Below, in pieces: positions 8,183 through 16,153 of a stretch of 64,000 nucleotides of DNA. Within the stretch, counting starts at the first letter, position 1. Every line of letters starts with the position of its first letter. The DNA is from Catenuloplanes niger (GTDB lineage: Bacteria; Actinomycetota; Actinomycetes; Mycobacteriales; Micromonosporaceae): NCBI RefSeq assembly GCF_031458255.1, contig NZ_JAVDYC010000001.1:4411001-4475000 (forward strand). Direction: 5' to 3'. The notes under the pieces are model-generated. The model was not told where the DNA came from and searched no databases. It worked only from the letters and a program-made list of their open reading frames with translations. A program made the position numbers and the translations under genes.

Positions 8183-9615
8183 GCATCGTCCATGTCGTCC
8201 GCCGGGACAAGGGGAACGGTCCTCTCCCACCATTTGTGAATAATTTGCGGAGAGTGAGTTGCGATAACAAACCGCAGGTTGGTAATTTGCGAAATCTCAA
8301 AAAGGTCGGACAGGAACTGGCGTTGCCATCCAACATGCAGTGAGATTTCTGGTTCGTCAATTAGAACGAGAGTATTCTCCTCGACCTCGAAAAGAAGCCC
8401 ATATACAAGAACAAGCTCGTGCTGCTCCCCAGAGGATAGGCGTTCCGGAGGGATTTCCTCACCGCTGTCAGTTACTACTACGAAGCCTTCCTCGCGGCTA
8501 ATCTTCAGACTCTTATATTTGAACCGACTATTCACAATTTCTTGAAGCAGGCGAACGCGTGTAAGAACATCCTTGAAAGTGTCGAGCTTTCGCTCCGTAT
8601 CTTCTAGATACGTCCACAAAACGTGTCGTTCCCAATCCTTGAGTGTCCGATCAGGAAGCGGCAAATACTCTGAAGATGCTCCTAGTACATCAATCTGAGA
8701 TAACCGTGCGCGGTAATCTGCTTGCAGGCGGTACCTTTCTCGGATCTGATCGTCTGTAAGATTGGTGACCGGCTGCTCCTCAAGTAGTCTCTCCGGGAAG
8801 GTCCTATCAAGCTCCTGCGACCGCCGAGAGTTCTGCGCAAGGGCTTCCTTCAGTCGTCGCGCAAGATCTTCGGAATAGATTGAAACTCTCGATTTCGGCT
8901 GCTCGGGCTGTGTGCGATATCGAGCGTTAGAGGGTAATTCCGCGGGAATGTTGAGTAGGCGTTGTGTCTCAATAAGGTAGACCTTAATTCCACTTAAGAA
9001 GTCGCGGATCACGCGCGGTTGTTCGGCTTCAGGGTAAATGTCGGATGGAAGCGCAGAGCCATAGAATTCAAGGACCTCAGCCAAGCTCATTACTACGTCA
9101 GTGGGGTGATCGTGATAAGCATCTGGCCCTACACGAGAAACTGGAAGTAGGCGTTGGACGACTTCACGAAGTTGGGCGGTCTCCCTCATAGTGCTGGGGG
9201 AGGAGGTGTAGGAGATCATATGACTACCGGGTCGGCGAAGCTCGAAATGAACGGCGAAGCCGAGTCGTACGGCAGAGTTGGAGTGCCGTGTCCTGTGTGT
9301 CTTTTTAGGATCTGCCTCAACCCGAGTTACCTTAAGGCGAGTTCCATCGTCGAAGTCGAACCGGGCGGAGCCGAACGGCAAATTCGCCAGCTTTATTGTC
9401 TGCCAGCCAAATGTCCACGATACTAGCTCGAGAAGCTTTGTTTTTCCTACACCGTTCGGGCCATGAAGAATGACAAATTCCCAGTCGGCGGGAAATTCAA
9501 ATACGTGATCGAACCTGCCAAGCATTCCGGTAACTTCGGTTCTGATTAGTTGGGGCACCAATTCCTCCGTGAATCCTTTTGCTGGCTCATTGATTGCGCG
9601 AAAACGGTTGGTCAT
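8179..9615 (-). CDS. ABC/SMC-like ATPase, candidate AriA of a PARIS system
   Basis: A 478-residue ATPase. Walker A GPNGVGKT is at residues 52-59, the ABC signature LSSGEQ at 393-398, Walker B LVLIDEPE with Asp420/Glu421, and the switch motif ATHSPQII around 452-459. The roughly 330 residues between are helical and acidic/basic, as in AAA_15/OLD-type sensor ATPases. It is immediately followed by the DUF4435 effector. The size (about 480 residues) and gene order match AriA-AriB. No strong Shine-Dalgarno sequence precedes the ATG at 9615. Low GC relative to flanks supports horizontal gain. Confidence 0.75.
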   Translation of the reverse strand: MTNRFRAINEPAKGFTEELVPQLIRTEVTGMLGRFDHVFEFPADWEFVILHGPNGVGKTKLLELVSWTFGWQTIKLANLPFGSARFDFDDGTRLKVTRVEADPKKTHRTRHSNSAVRLGFAVHFELRRPGSHMISYTSSPSTMRETAQLREVVQRLLPVSRVGPDAYHDHPTDVVMSLAEVLEFYGSALPSDIYPEAEQPRVIRDFLSGIKVYLIETQRLLNIPAELPSNARYRTQPEQPKSRVSIYSEDLARRLKEALAQNSRRSQELDRTFPERLLEEQPVTNLTDDQIRERYRLQADYRARLSQIDVLGASSEYLPLPDRTLKDWERHVLWTYLEDTERKLDTFKDVLTRVRLLQEIVNSRFKYKSLKISREEGFVVVTDSGEEIPPERLSSGEQHELVLVYGLLFEVEENTLVLIDEPEISLHVGWQRQFLSDLFEISQITNLRFVIATHSPQIIHKWWERTVPLVPADDMDDA

Positions 9616-9980
9616 GACGATGATTCACATTCTTTTATTTGGAATTGCCGTGAACATAATTTCATGAGGATGTCCGTCAGTTCAAGACGTTCTCGGCGCT
9701 GACTTGGCTCATATGAGCGTGGTGCCCAGATCATCCGTGTTCTGGTTCCAACGGGTCAGGCCGAGACTAGGCACCGGCTGCAGGCCTGACTCCCAAGAGC
9801 AAGCGACGTAGATCATGTCCGGCGCCGTTGCCCGGTATTCGCAGCAGGGTTGGCTGGTTACTGAGGCACGGGCCGCCGTGCCATCTGCGTGCCATCACGC
9901 GGGGTGCTGCTAGGCCACTCCAGGCCACTTATGACAAGCGTGACCTGTACGTGCGCCCGTAGCAGAGCGATCTTGTGCGG
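9616..9980. other. Intergenic stretch between defence cassette and attachment site
   Basis: The first 100 bp are AT-rich and should hold the promoter of the minus-strand ATPase/DUF4435 operon; the rest regains high GC. I see no convincing gene. Frames read antisense through the adjacent tRNA fragment are artefacts. Confidence 0.45.
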
Positions 9981-10022
9981 TTCCCAAGCTGACAGTGCGG
10001 GTTCGATTCCCGTCACCCGCTC
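9981..10022 (+). mobile_element. tRNA-Gly 3' fragment, likely right attachment site (att) of the element
   Basis: The sequence begins in an anticodon loop (TTCCCAA, anticodon CCC) with the 3' half of the stem, continues through a T-arm (GCGGGTTCGATTCCCGT) and ends with the acceptor strand CACCCGC. The 5' half of a tRNA is missing: bases before 9981 cannot form the D-arm or the other stem strand. A 3' tRNA remnant at the end of a mobile element is the classic result of tyrosine-integrase insertion. The intact tRNA-Gly would then lie at the left end, outside this window. Confidence 0.7.
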
Positions 10023-10744
10023 TCGTCGGCGGAGGCCCTTGCTCGCGGAAAGCGCGAGCTGGGGCCTTCTCGCATTTCTGCTCCGGGGCCGAGCCCCGGA
10101 AACCCCACGTGCCGGTGGTTGCCTTCCGGCGTTGCTGCGGATTCGTGCCCCTTCGAGGGCTGGCTCGTCTCGAGCCGTCCATGGGCGGTTGCGATGGCTC
10201 ATCGTTGTCGTGGGTGCTGAGGGTGCGCGAGCGCCGGCTGGCTCGCGGTATGCGGATCAGCGGCCGTCGTGGCGGTGGCGGACCTGGCTGATCCTGCTGG
10301 GCCGACGGGTGGTGAGGTGCAGCTCGACCGGAGGTTGAACTGGTCGGGCAAGGCGGTGTACGACCTGGGCAATCCGCGCAGGCTGGCGAGCATGTACGAG
10401 ACCGTTGCGTGAGTGCGGGGCTGGGCAGGTCGAAGGTGCTGCCGGGGGTACGGACGACTGCCCTCATTCTGGTTTGCACGGAGCCCGTCGCGGCCTGTGC
10501 TGTGCGATGGGCTGCCGCGCTGGTTTCGCTGACTTGCCGCTGACCCTCTGTCGCCGGGAGCTGTGCGTAGACGGCATTGCCGGTCTTGTGTTGCCGGCCG
10601 CGGCTCGCGTTGTTGAAGGCTCGGTGCGCACCACTGTCGGCGGTTCCGGTAGGCGGTGCATGCTGAGTGGTCGGTCGGCCGCCGTGCCCCCTGCGTGCCG
10701 GTAGGGCCGGGAACGAGAGGGAATCGTGGGGAGTCGCAGGGGCC
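10023..10744. other. Gene-poor stretch between two tRNA fragments
   Basis: About 720 bp with open frames in several phases but no coding signature, ribosome-binding site or recognisable motif. It is bounded by two copies of a tRNA 3' end and probably represents residue of an older integration. Confidence 0.4.
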
Positions 10745-10748
10745 CTGA

Positions 10749-10807
10749 GCTGCGGGTTCGATTTCCGCCACCCGGGCTAGTGCGAGCTGGGCCTTCTCGC
10801 ATTCCGC
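10749..10807 (+). mobile_element. Second, degenerate tRNA-Gly 3' fragment with copied flank
   Basis: TGCGGGTTCGATTTCCGC followed by CACCCGG repeats the T-arm and acceptor strand of the 9981-10022 fragment with several changes. About 20 bp further, GCGAGCTGGGCCTTCTCGCA matches the sequence downstream of the first copy (10051-10075) with a one-base gap. The copy therefore includes the tRNA 3' end and its downstream flank, as expected from a previous or tandem integration at the same tRNA. Confidence 0.55.
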
Positions 10808-11109
10808 TCCAAAGGGCTGGAAGGACCGCGTTTCGGAGTTGCTGGGCGTGCCGCTGTTGGGGATGTTTGCGGTGTGGCTTCGCCGCCCGCGGTTGGGCCG
10901 GAGTGGGGGCGGCGTTCACCGTCTCCGAGGAGGGCTTGGTGAGCAGCAGGTTCTGTTCGAACGCTGTGTACCTGCCGACGGCCAGGGGCGTGACGCCGGC
11001 ATCCGTTCCCGGGCCGACGCGGCCCGGGCTGTCCTCGGCGCGGCGAGACGCGGTTCTGGCTGAGCCTCCGCCGCGGCGCGCCGGAGTGCATGGAGATTTG
11101 GACGTGGGG
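10808..11109. other. Intergenic stretch, no supported gene
   Basis: About 300 bp of GC-rich DNA between the second tRNA fragment and the glycosyltransferase terminator. No start site or coding bias stands out on either strand. Confidence 0.4.
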
Positions 11110-11136
11110 AGCCCTCGTCCTGGGTGGACGAGGGCT
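11110..11136. terminator. Hairpin downstream of the glycosyltransferase gene
   Basis: An 11-bp perfect stem (AGCCCTCGTCC with its complement) and a 5-base loop lie nine bases past the stop of the minus-strand glycosyltransferase. The tail toward that gene's downstream side is only weakly T-rich; on the plus strand it is followed by TTT. Confidence 0.6.
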
Positions 11137-11144
11137 TTGCGGGG

Positions 11145-12245
11145 TCAGCGCAGGTGGGAGCGCAGCGTGGTCCAGACGGTGGTGGGGGAGGGGCGGGTGG
11201 CGAGGCGGGACCGGGCGGTGGTGGCGGCCTCGCGCAGGGAAGGGGTGGTGAGCAGGGACGGGATGGCGGTGGGGAGGGAGGCGGGGGAGTCGACGGTGAG
11301 GCCGGCGCCGAGCGCGGTGACGAGGGAGGCGACCAGGGGCTGGTTGGCGATCTTCGGGATGAGGGCGAGGGGGAGGCCGCGGGACAGGGCGGCGAGGGTG
11401 GTGCCGGAGCCGACGGCGGCCAGGACGGCGTGGGCGTGGTCGAGGAGTTGGGCGATGGGGGCGAAGGAGACGGCGCGGACGCGGTCGGGGGTGGCGACGG
11501 CGCCCAGGTCGGCGGGGGTGGCGGTGAAGCCGGTGGTGACGAGGGCGTCCGCGCCGGCGTCGAGGACGGCCTGGACGGCGGAGCGGAGCAGGGGGAGGTC
11601 GTCGACGACGGTGCCGAGCGTGACCAGGACGACCGGGCGGTCGCCGGTGAAGGCGGGGATGTCGGCGCGGGCGGGGGCGTCGTACGGCTGGCTGCTGATC
11701 GGGAGTGCGGTTGTGGTCGGGGGTGTGGTCTCCAGCCATTCCGGCCAGAGCCGGACGGTGGCCAGCGGGGTGGGGAAGGTCAGGCCGCGGTGGGCGCCGG
11801 CCTTGGCGGCGCCGGCGGTCAGCACGGCGTCGATGTCGGTGGCGGGGCTGTGGACGAAGACGACCCAGGGGATGCCGAGCCTGGCCGCGACCAGCGGGCC
11901 GAGGTAGTCCCACTGCTCGCCGACGATGACGTCGGGGCGTTCGGTCTCGGCGAGGGACAGCAGTTCGTCGAAGGCCAGGTCGGCGTACGTGGTGGTGAAG
12001 AGCGCGACGTTGGCGTCCAGCAGGCGTGCGCTGTCGGTGCGGTAGGCCAGCACGTCGGCGCCGGACCGGGACTCGTTCTCCGCGAGCAGCGCGGGTAGCG
12101 GCGGGCCGAACGCGCGCGTGGCGGCGTGCAGCGTCTCGTGGGTGGCGACGAGCACGGTGTCGCCGGCCGCGACGGCGGCCTCGGCCAGCGGGAGCATCGG
12201 CAGCAGGTGTCCGTACGCGGGGAACGTGGTGAAGAGCGCTTTCAT
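11145..12245 (-). CDS. GT1-family (MGT-like) glycosyltransferase
   Basis: A 366-residue GT-B fold enzyme. The N-terminal acceptor half begins MKALFTTFPAYGHLLPMLPL, typical of macrolide and natural-product glycosyltransferases. The C-terminal half has VVLVTLGTV, FAPIAQLLDHAHAVLAAVGSGTT and a nucleotide-sugar site in which the usual HGG is replaced by VGS. Such enzymes attach a hexose to a small molecule, either in biosynthesis or to inactivate an antibiotic. It is divergent from a TetR gene 79 bp away, which suggests inducible detoxification. The altered donor-site motif may change sugar use. Confidence 0.8.
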   Translation of the reverse strand: MKALFTTFPAYGHLLPMLPLAEAAVAAGDTVLVATHETLHAATRAFGPPLPALLAENESRSGADVLAYRTDSARLLDANVALFTTTYADLAFDELLSLAETERPDVIVGEQWDYLGPLVAARLGIPWVVFVHSPATDIDAVLTAGAAKAGAHRGLTFPTPLATVRLWPEWLETTPPTTTALPISSQPYDAPARADIPAFTGDRPVVLVTLGTVVDDLPLLRSAVQAVLDAGADALVTTGFTATPADLGAVATPDRVRAVSFAPIAQLLDHAHAVLAAVGSGTTLAALSRGLPLALIPKIANQPLVASLVTALGAGLTVDSPASLPTAIPSLLTTPSLREAATTARSRLATRPSPTTVWTTLRSHLR

Positions 12246-12281
12246 GGGGGCAGGCAGCCTTCCTGGAGTTCATTACACTGA

Positions 12282-12297
12282 TCAGAGCCGACTCTGA
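12282..12297. promoter_or_regulatory. TCAGAG-N4-CTCTGA dyad, candidate TetR operator
   Basis: A perfect 6-bp inverted repeat with a 4-bp spacer lies in the 79-bp gap between the glycosyltransferase and the divergent TetR gene. Divergent TetR loci usually carry the operator here, controlling both genes. Confidence 0.55.
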
Positions 12298-12324
12298 CGA
12301 AAGGCTGGCAAGTACGATCTCGGC

Positions 12325-12969
12325 GTGCCCAACCCGAACGACACGACCAGCAGGAGGGCGGAGTACGCCCAGCGCACCCGACAGGCGATCCTGGACGCGG
12401 CCCGGGAGTTGTTCGTCGAGAAGGGCTACTTCGGCACGAAGGTCGAGGAGATCGCCCGGCACGCGCGGGTCGCGCCGGCCACCGTGTACGCGGTCGGTGG
12501 CGGCAAGCACGGGCTGCTGCGGACGTTGATCGAGTCCGGCACCAACACCGACGAGGTCGCGCTCGTGATGACCCGGCTCCGTCAGATCACCGATCCGGCC
12601 GAGCTGGTCCGGTTCATCGTGCGCGCGACGCGCGAGCAGTTCGAGCTGTGGGCCGGGCTGATGCGGCAGGTGGTCGCCGCGGCGCCGCAGGAGCCGACGG
12701 TGCGGGAGATCCAGGAGATCGCGCACGCCAGCATGCGGCACGGGCTGGCGGTGACCGCGCGGCGGTTGGGGCAGCTGGGCGCGCTGCGCGACGGCGTCGA
12801 CGACGACCGCGCCACCGACCTGCTCTGGCTGTACCTGTGCAACGCGGCCTACTTCGTCCGTACCGATGATCTGGGTTGGTCGCTCGACGAGTCCGAGGCG
12901 TGGCTGAACGAGACCCTGCCGCAGGCGCTGCTCAGAGATGGATTCGGTGGTCCAGGCCCGAGCCGGTGA
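12325..12969 (+). CDS. TetR-family transcriptional regulator
   Basis: A 214-residue regulator. The N-terminal HTH (residues about 15-60, RQAILDAARELFVEKGYFGT, then VEEIARHARVAPATVYAV) is canonical TetR. The C-terminal ligand-binding domain is all-helical with a WLNETLP end. The start is the GTG at 12325. It is divergent from the glycosyltransferase and probably represses it until a small molecule binds. Its 3' end overlaps the convergent acyltransferase gene by 38 bp. Confidence 0.85.
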   Translation: MPNPNDTTSRRAEYAQRTRQAILDAARELFVEKGYFGTKVEEIARHARVAPATVYAVGGGKHGLLRTLIESGTNTDEVALVMTRLRQITDPAELVRFIVRATREQFELWAGLMRQVVAAAPQEPTVREIQEIAHASMRHGLAVTARRLGQLGALRDGVDDDRATDLLWLYLCNAAYFVRTDDLGWSLDESEAWLNETLPQALLRDGFGGPGPSR

Positions 12970-13702
12970 CGATCGTGGTGGCGATCCGCGCGGCCATCCG
13001 GCGGAACAGCAGGCGGCGGGGGTGCCGCAGGTTGGCCGGGGAGAGGCGGGCCTGGGCGCGCAGCGTGGCAGCGTTGCGGGCGATGGCGGGGCCGAACTCG
13101 CGGAAGTCGCCGTAGAGCGCGCGGTTCTCGGCGGAGCCGAGATAGCAGAAGGGCGAGGAGCCCAGCATCGGTACGAACGGGGTGCCGATCCGCCGGAGAT
13201 TGCGGTACGCGGGTTCGTCGATCATGGCGACCACGTGCGTGATCCCGTCCCGGTGGAAGACGCGGTAGAGCGTGCGGTAGAGCAGTGTGCTGACCAGCAC
13301 CGACCGGGTGCCGCGGTACTCCGGGAGGACCGCGAGCGTGGCGACGTCGACGGCGCGCCGGCCGTCGGTCATCCGGTGATGCTCGCGGATGTCGTCGACG
13401 GTGCCGCCGATGTGGGCCGGCGCGTCGTTGAGCGTCTTCAGGCCGGCCGGGGACTCGTCGATCAGCCGGATGACGCCGGCGGCCCGGTGCCGGGCCTGGT
13501 CGAGCACGACGATGAAGCGGCTGGCGGCGTCGTACCCGCTGTATTCGGCCTTCATGGTGTCGGAGTCCAGGCCGAACTCGGTCTCGAAGACGGTCTGCTC
13601 GACGGCGCGCGCCGCGTCGGCCAGTGGATCATCAGGTCCGGTGAGGAGCGCGGCGAAGCGGCCGGGGTGGCCGGCGAGCGGGCGGGGCGTGGCATAGCGC
13701 AT
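12932..13702 (-). CDS. LuxI/FeeM-like GNAT-fold N-acyltransferase family protein
   Basis: About 256 residues. The pattern VFETEFGLDSD followed by Y-x-GYD, then AAGVIRLI and VDVATLAVLPEYRG, matches the N-acyl amino-acid synthase/autoinducer-synthase superfamily (GNAT fold), which joins an acyl-ACP to an amino compound. Start ambiguous: the ATG at 13702 fits family alignment, but ATGs at 13753 and 13789 are possible and no clear ribosome-binding site decides. No cognate LuxR-type gene is next to it. Product unknown. Confidence 0.6.
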   Translation of the reverse strand: MRYATPRPLAGHPGRFAALLTGPDDPLADAARAVEQTVFETEFGLDSDTMKAEYSGYDAASRFIVVLDQARHRAAGVIRLIDESPAGLKTLNDAPAHIGGTVDDIREHHRMTDGRRAVDVATLAVLPEYRGTRSVLVSTLLYRTLYRVFHRDGITHVVAMIDEPAYRNLRRIGTPFVPMLGSSPFCYLGSAENRALYGDFREFGPAIARNAATLRAQARLSPANLRHPRRLLFRRMAARIATTIVTGSGLDHRIHL

Positions 13703-13813
13703 GGGCGGCCGATTCGTGGAGATCGATAGCGACCTGAAGATCATCGTCCACATCGGCCGGACACGCAGCGTCTTCTGCAGATGACCCAACGAATGAGATA
13801 ACGTGCAAAAAGC

Positions 13814-14356
13814 CTAAAGCTGCTCGGCGCGGAGGATGCTGCGAACGCGCAACTCGGCCGCGACCTCGGGCGTGCACTCCGCGACGATCGCGGCCGTGCC
13901 GACCGGGACCGCGCCGCACGCGGTCACGATCTCGCCGAGCGCGCGGGACTGGGCGCCCGTGGTGATCCAGTCGTCGACGATCAGCGCGCGGTCACCGGGG
14001 CGCAGCTGGCGGGTGCGCACGCCGAGCGACAGTCGCCGGCCCTTGTGGTCCGGTGCGGCCTGGGCCCAGGTCATCGGCTCGGCGACCGGCGCGTGCCCGC
14101 CCTTGTACGCCTCGACGAAGCCCACCTCCAGCGCGATCGCGACCAGCGGGCCGACGACGAAGCCGGTGACCTCCGGCGCGACCACCACGGTCGGCTGTTC
14201 CGCGACGAACAGGCCGGCCAGGGCCGGGCCCAGCGCGTGCAGGATCGAGGGCGAGCGCCACCAGCCGGAGAGGTCACTGACCAGGTGCGGGAAGTCGTGC
14301 CCCGGGTCATTCCAGCGAAATGCGCCGATCAGTTCGGTGGTAAGGTCCGACGACAC
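13814..14356 (-). CDS. Phosphoribosyltransferase (adenine/xanthine PRTase-like)
   Basis: About 180 residues from a GTG at 14356, the usual size for type I PRTases. The PRPP loop is clear: DRALIVDDWITTGAQ, with the two acidic residues and the TTGAQ phosphate loop. Upstream are a VVVAPEVTGFVVGP segment and a flexible region with KGRRLSLGV. AGGAG lies 12 bases before the start, slightly far, so the exact start is uncertain. Base specificity cannot be read from the sequence; purine salvage is likely. Confidence 0.75.
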   Translation of the reverse strand: MSSDLTTELIGAFRWNDPGHDFPHLVSDLSGWWRSPSILHALGPALAGLFVAEQPTVVVAPEVTGFVVGPLVAIALEVGFVEAYKGGHAPVAEPMTWAQAAPDHKGRRLSLGVRTRQLRPGDRALIVDDWITTGAQSRALGEIVTACGAVPVGTAAIVAECTPEVAAELRVRSILRAEQL

Positions 14357-14560
14357 CAGATCATCTTGCTCCTGCGGCGCAACGCGGCAACCCACCGGGC
14401 CCGCGAAAGCGTGGGAGAGACGGACGCGCCCCACAAGGGCGACCCGATCGGGCGACAACCAGGTGACGCCACCACCCCACCGGACGGCCAAATCGGCATC
14501 AGACTAGGGGGCAAGTCGGTGCAGTCCCGTCGGTCGATCAGGCATGCTGGGTCCGGACCA

Positions 14561-15664
14561 ATGCACAACCTCTTCGCGGGCCGCGGCCCGATCAGCCCAG
14601 GATCCCGCGCCGGCCTCGGCGCGGCTGTCGCGCTGCTCGCACTCGTCTCCGTGATCGAGCTGGCCGACGGCCCCAACGCGAGCTACGTCGGCCTGGTCGC
14701 GGCCGCGCCGTTCCTGGCCGCGGCGTTCGCGTCGTGGCGGGTGGTGCTGACCGTCGGCGCACTGGCCACCGTGGTCGGTGCCGGGTTCGTGATCTCCGAT
14801 CCGTCGTTCCCGGCGGCGATCAATGTGGTCGGTGTCGGGCTGTCCACCGGCATCGCGGCCGCGGTGGCGACGATCCGCGACCGGCAGGCCCGCCGCATCG
14901 ACGAGCTGTTCAAGCTGGCCCAGGTCGCGCAGCAGGCGGTGCTGCGCCCGATCGGCCCGCACGTGGGCACGCTCGCGGTGGCCGGTCGTTACATCTCCGC
15001 GACCGCGGCCGCGGACATCGGCGGCGACCTCTACGAGGCGCTCGACACGCCCTACGGGGTACGGATGATCATCGGCGACGTGCGCGGCAAGGGGCTGGAC
15101 GCGGTGCGCCTCGCCAGCATCGTGCTCGGGTCGTACCGGCACGTGGCGTTCGAGCGCGGCGATCTCCGTACCGTGGTGGCCGATCTGGATCGTGCGGTCG
15201 CCCGCAGCGTCGGCGACGAGGACTTCGTGACCGCGGTGCTGGTCGAGGAGCGCGGCGGCACGCTCACCATCGTGAACTGCGGGCATCCGGCGCCGCTGCT
15301 GCTGCGGCGGGGCAAGGTGATCCCGCTGGATCCGCCGGCACCCGTACCGCCGCTGGGTTTCCGGCCGGAGGCCCAGCCGCGGGTGGAGCGGCTGGAGCCC
15401 GGCGACCGGTTGCTGCTCTTCACGGACGGTCTCGGCGAGGCTCGCCGGGAGGGGAAGTTCTTCCCGACCGCCGACCGCGCCTGGCAGTTGGTCGGGCACG
15501 GCACGGTCGGTGACGGTCTGGCGTCGCTGGAGGCCGCGCTGCACGAGTGGGTGCACGGACGCTTGGACGACGACATCGCGCTGGTGCTGATGGAGTACAC
15601 CGGGCCCAGGCCCGTCGCGAGCGCGGCCATGCCGAGCTGGGAGGTCGGCGCCGCCGGGGCATGA
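14561..15664 (+). CDS. Membrane-anchored SpoIIE-type PP2C protein phosphatase
   Basis: A 367-residue protein. Four hydrophobic helices occupy residues about 20-105, followed by a short signalling helix and a PP2C_SIG domain. Metal-binding motifs are visible: DIGGDLYEAL, GDVRGKGLDAV, FTDGLGEAR and DDDIALVLMEY. It would dephosphorylate Ser/Thr on partner proteins such as anti-sigma-factor antagonists at the membrane. No kinase or STAS gene is adjacent. The start at 14561 follows directly on the transmembrane region. Confidence 0.8.
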   Translation: MHNLFAGRGPISPGSRAGLGAAVALLALVSVIELADGPNASYVGLVAAAPFLAAAFASWRVVLTVGALATVVGAGFVISDPSFPAAINVVGVGLSTGIAAAVATIRDRQARRIDELFKLAQVAQQAVLRPIGPHVGTLAVAGRYISATAAADIGGDLYEALDTPYGVRMIIGDVRGKGLDAVRLASIVLGSYRHVAFERGDLRTVVADLDRAVARSVGDEDFVTAVLVEERGGTLTIVNCGHPAPLLLRRGKVIPLDPPAPVPPLGFRPEAQPRVERLEPGDRLLLFTDGLGEARREGKFFPTADRAWQLVGHGTVGDGLASLEAALHEWVHGRLDDDIALVLMEYTGPRPVASAAMPSWEVGAAGA

Positions 15665-15674
15665 CCCGCGACCT

Positions 15675-15878
15675 CTACGTCGCGGGCGCGGTGCGCGGTG
15701 ACGGCACCGGCAGCGGACCGGGGATGATCGGGGTGCTGATCGTGATCGGCGGGAGCATGGTGGTCGGCGCCTCGTCCGGCTCCTCCGGTGCCCGGTGCCG
15801 GCCGATGTAGCCGCGCTCGTACCCGTCCGGCTCCGGGCGTATCTGGCGCAGTGCGTCTCTGAGGTTGCTGAGCAGCAT
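15675..15878 (-). CDS. Small hypothetical protein, 67 residues
   Basis: Starts at the ATG at 15878 with GGGGAGG six bases upstream (another ATG at 15884 is too close to that site). The sequence MLLSNLRDALRQIRPEPDGY begins with a short amphipathic helix, then is Pro/Thr/Ile-rich and probably disordered. No known domain. Convergent with the phosphatase gene and only ten bases from it. Confidence 0.5.
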   Translation of the reverse strand: MLLSNLRDALRQIRPEPDGYERGYIGRHRAPEEPDEAPTTMLPPITISTPIIPGPLPVPSPRTAPAT

Positions 15879-16089
15879 GGACATCCTCCCCAACGATGGC
15901 CCGGCCCCCACGCCGAGCGGCGCTTCGAACGTGCCAACGAGATGGACTCGGCCCAGGTTGCGGTCCGTTCGGCGCGGCGGCTTGACCTGACGGTGGAGGT
16001 CACTCGAGAAACACCGCAAAAAGGGTGAATCGCGGTCGATAGTGCGGCGCGTGTGGCCGTGGTCACTTCGACGGCGGCCTTGTCCGTAC

Positions 16090-16127
16090 TTACCCGTCGG
16101 TAATACTCTTCTATTACTGACCGGTAA
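16090..16127. promoter_or_regulatory. Tandem TTAC-N6-GTAA operators upstream of acyl-CoA dehydrogenase
   Basis: Two 14-bp sites share outer arms TTAC...GTAA: TTACCCGTCGGTAA (16090-16103) and TTACTGACCGGTAA (16114-16127), with centres 24 bp apart. They lie 27-64 bp before the start codon. Paired palindromic sites in front of fadE-type genes are typical of TetR/GntR fatty-acid regulators. The binding protein is not identifiable here. Confidence 0.6.
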
Positions 16128-16153
16128 CGAGCGTGAAGCGGGGGCTGCCGCCC

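Noticed and set aside
9858-10202. Antisense frame containing a GNRTRT-like string near the tRNA fragment
   Set aside because: This is the well-known false peptide produced by translating tRNA T-arms in reverse; the same happens at 10464-10919.
14492-14560. Cobalamin-riboswitch-like string before the SpoIIE-type phosphatase
   Set aside because: Only a few bases resemble the B12-box surroundings; no box or stem set could be found, and the gene has no link to cobalamin.
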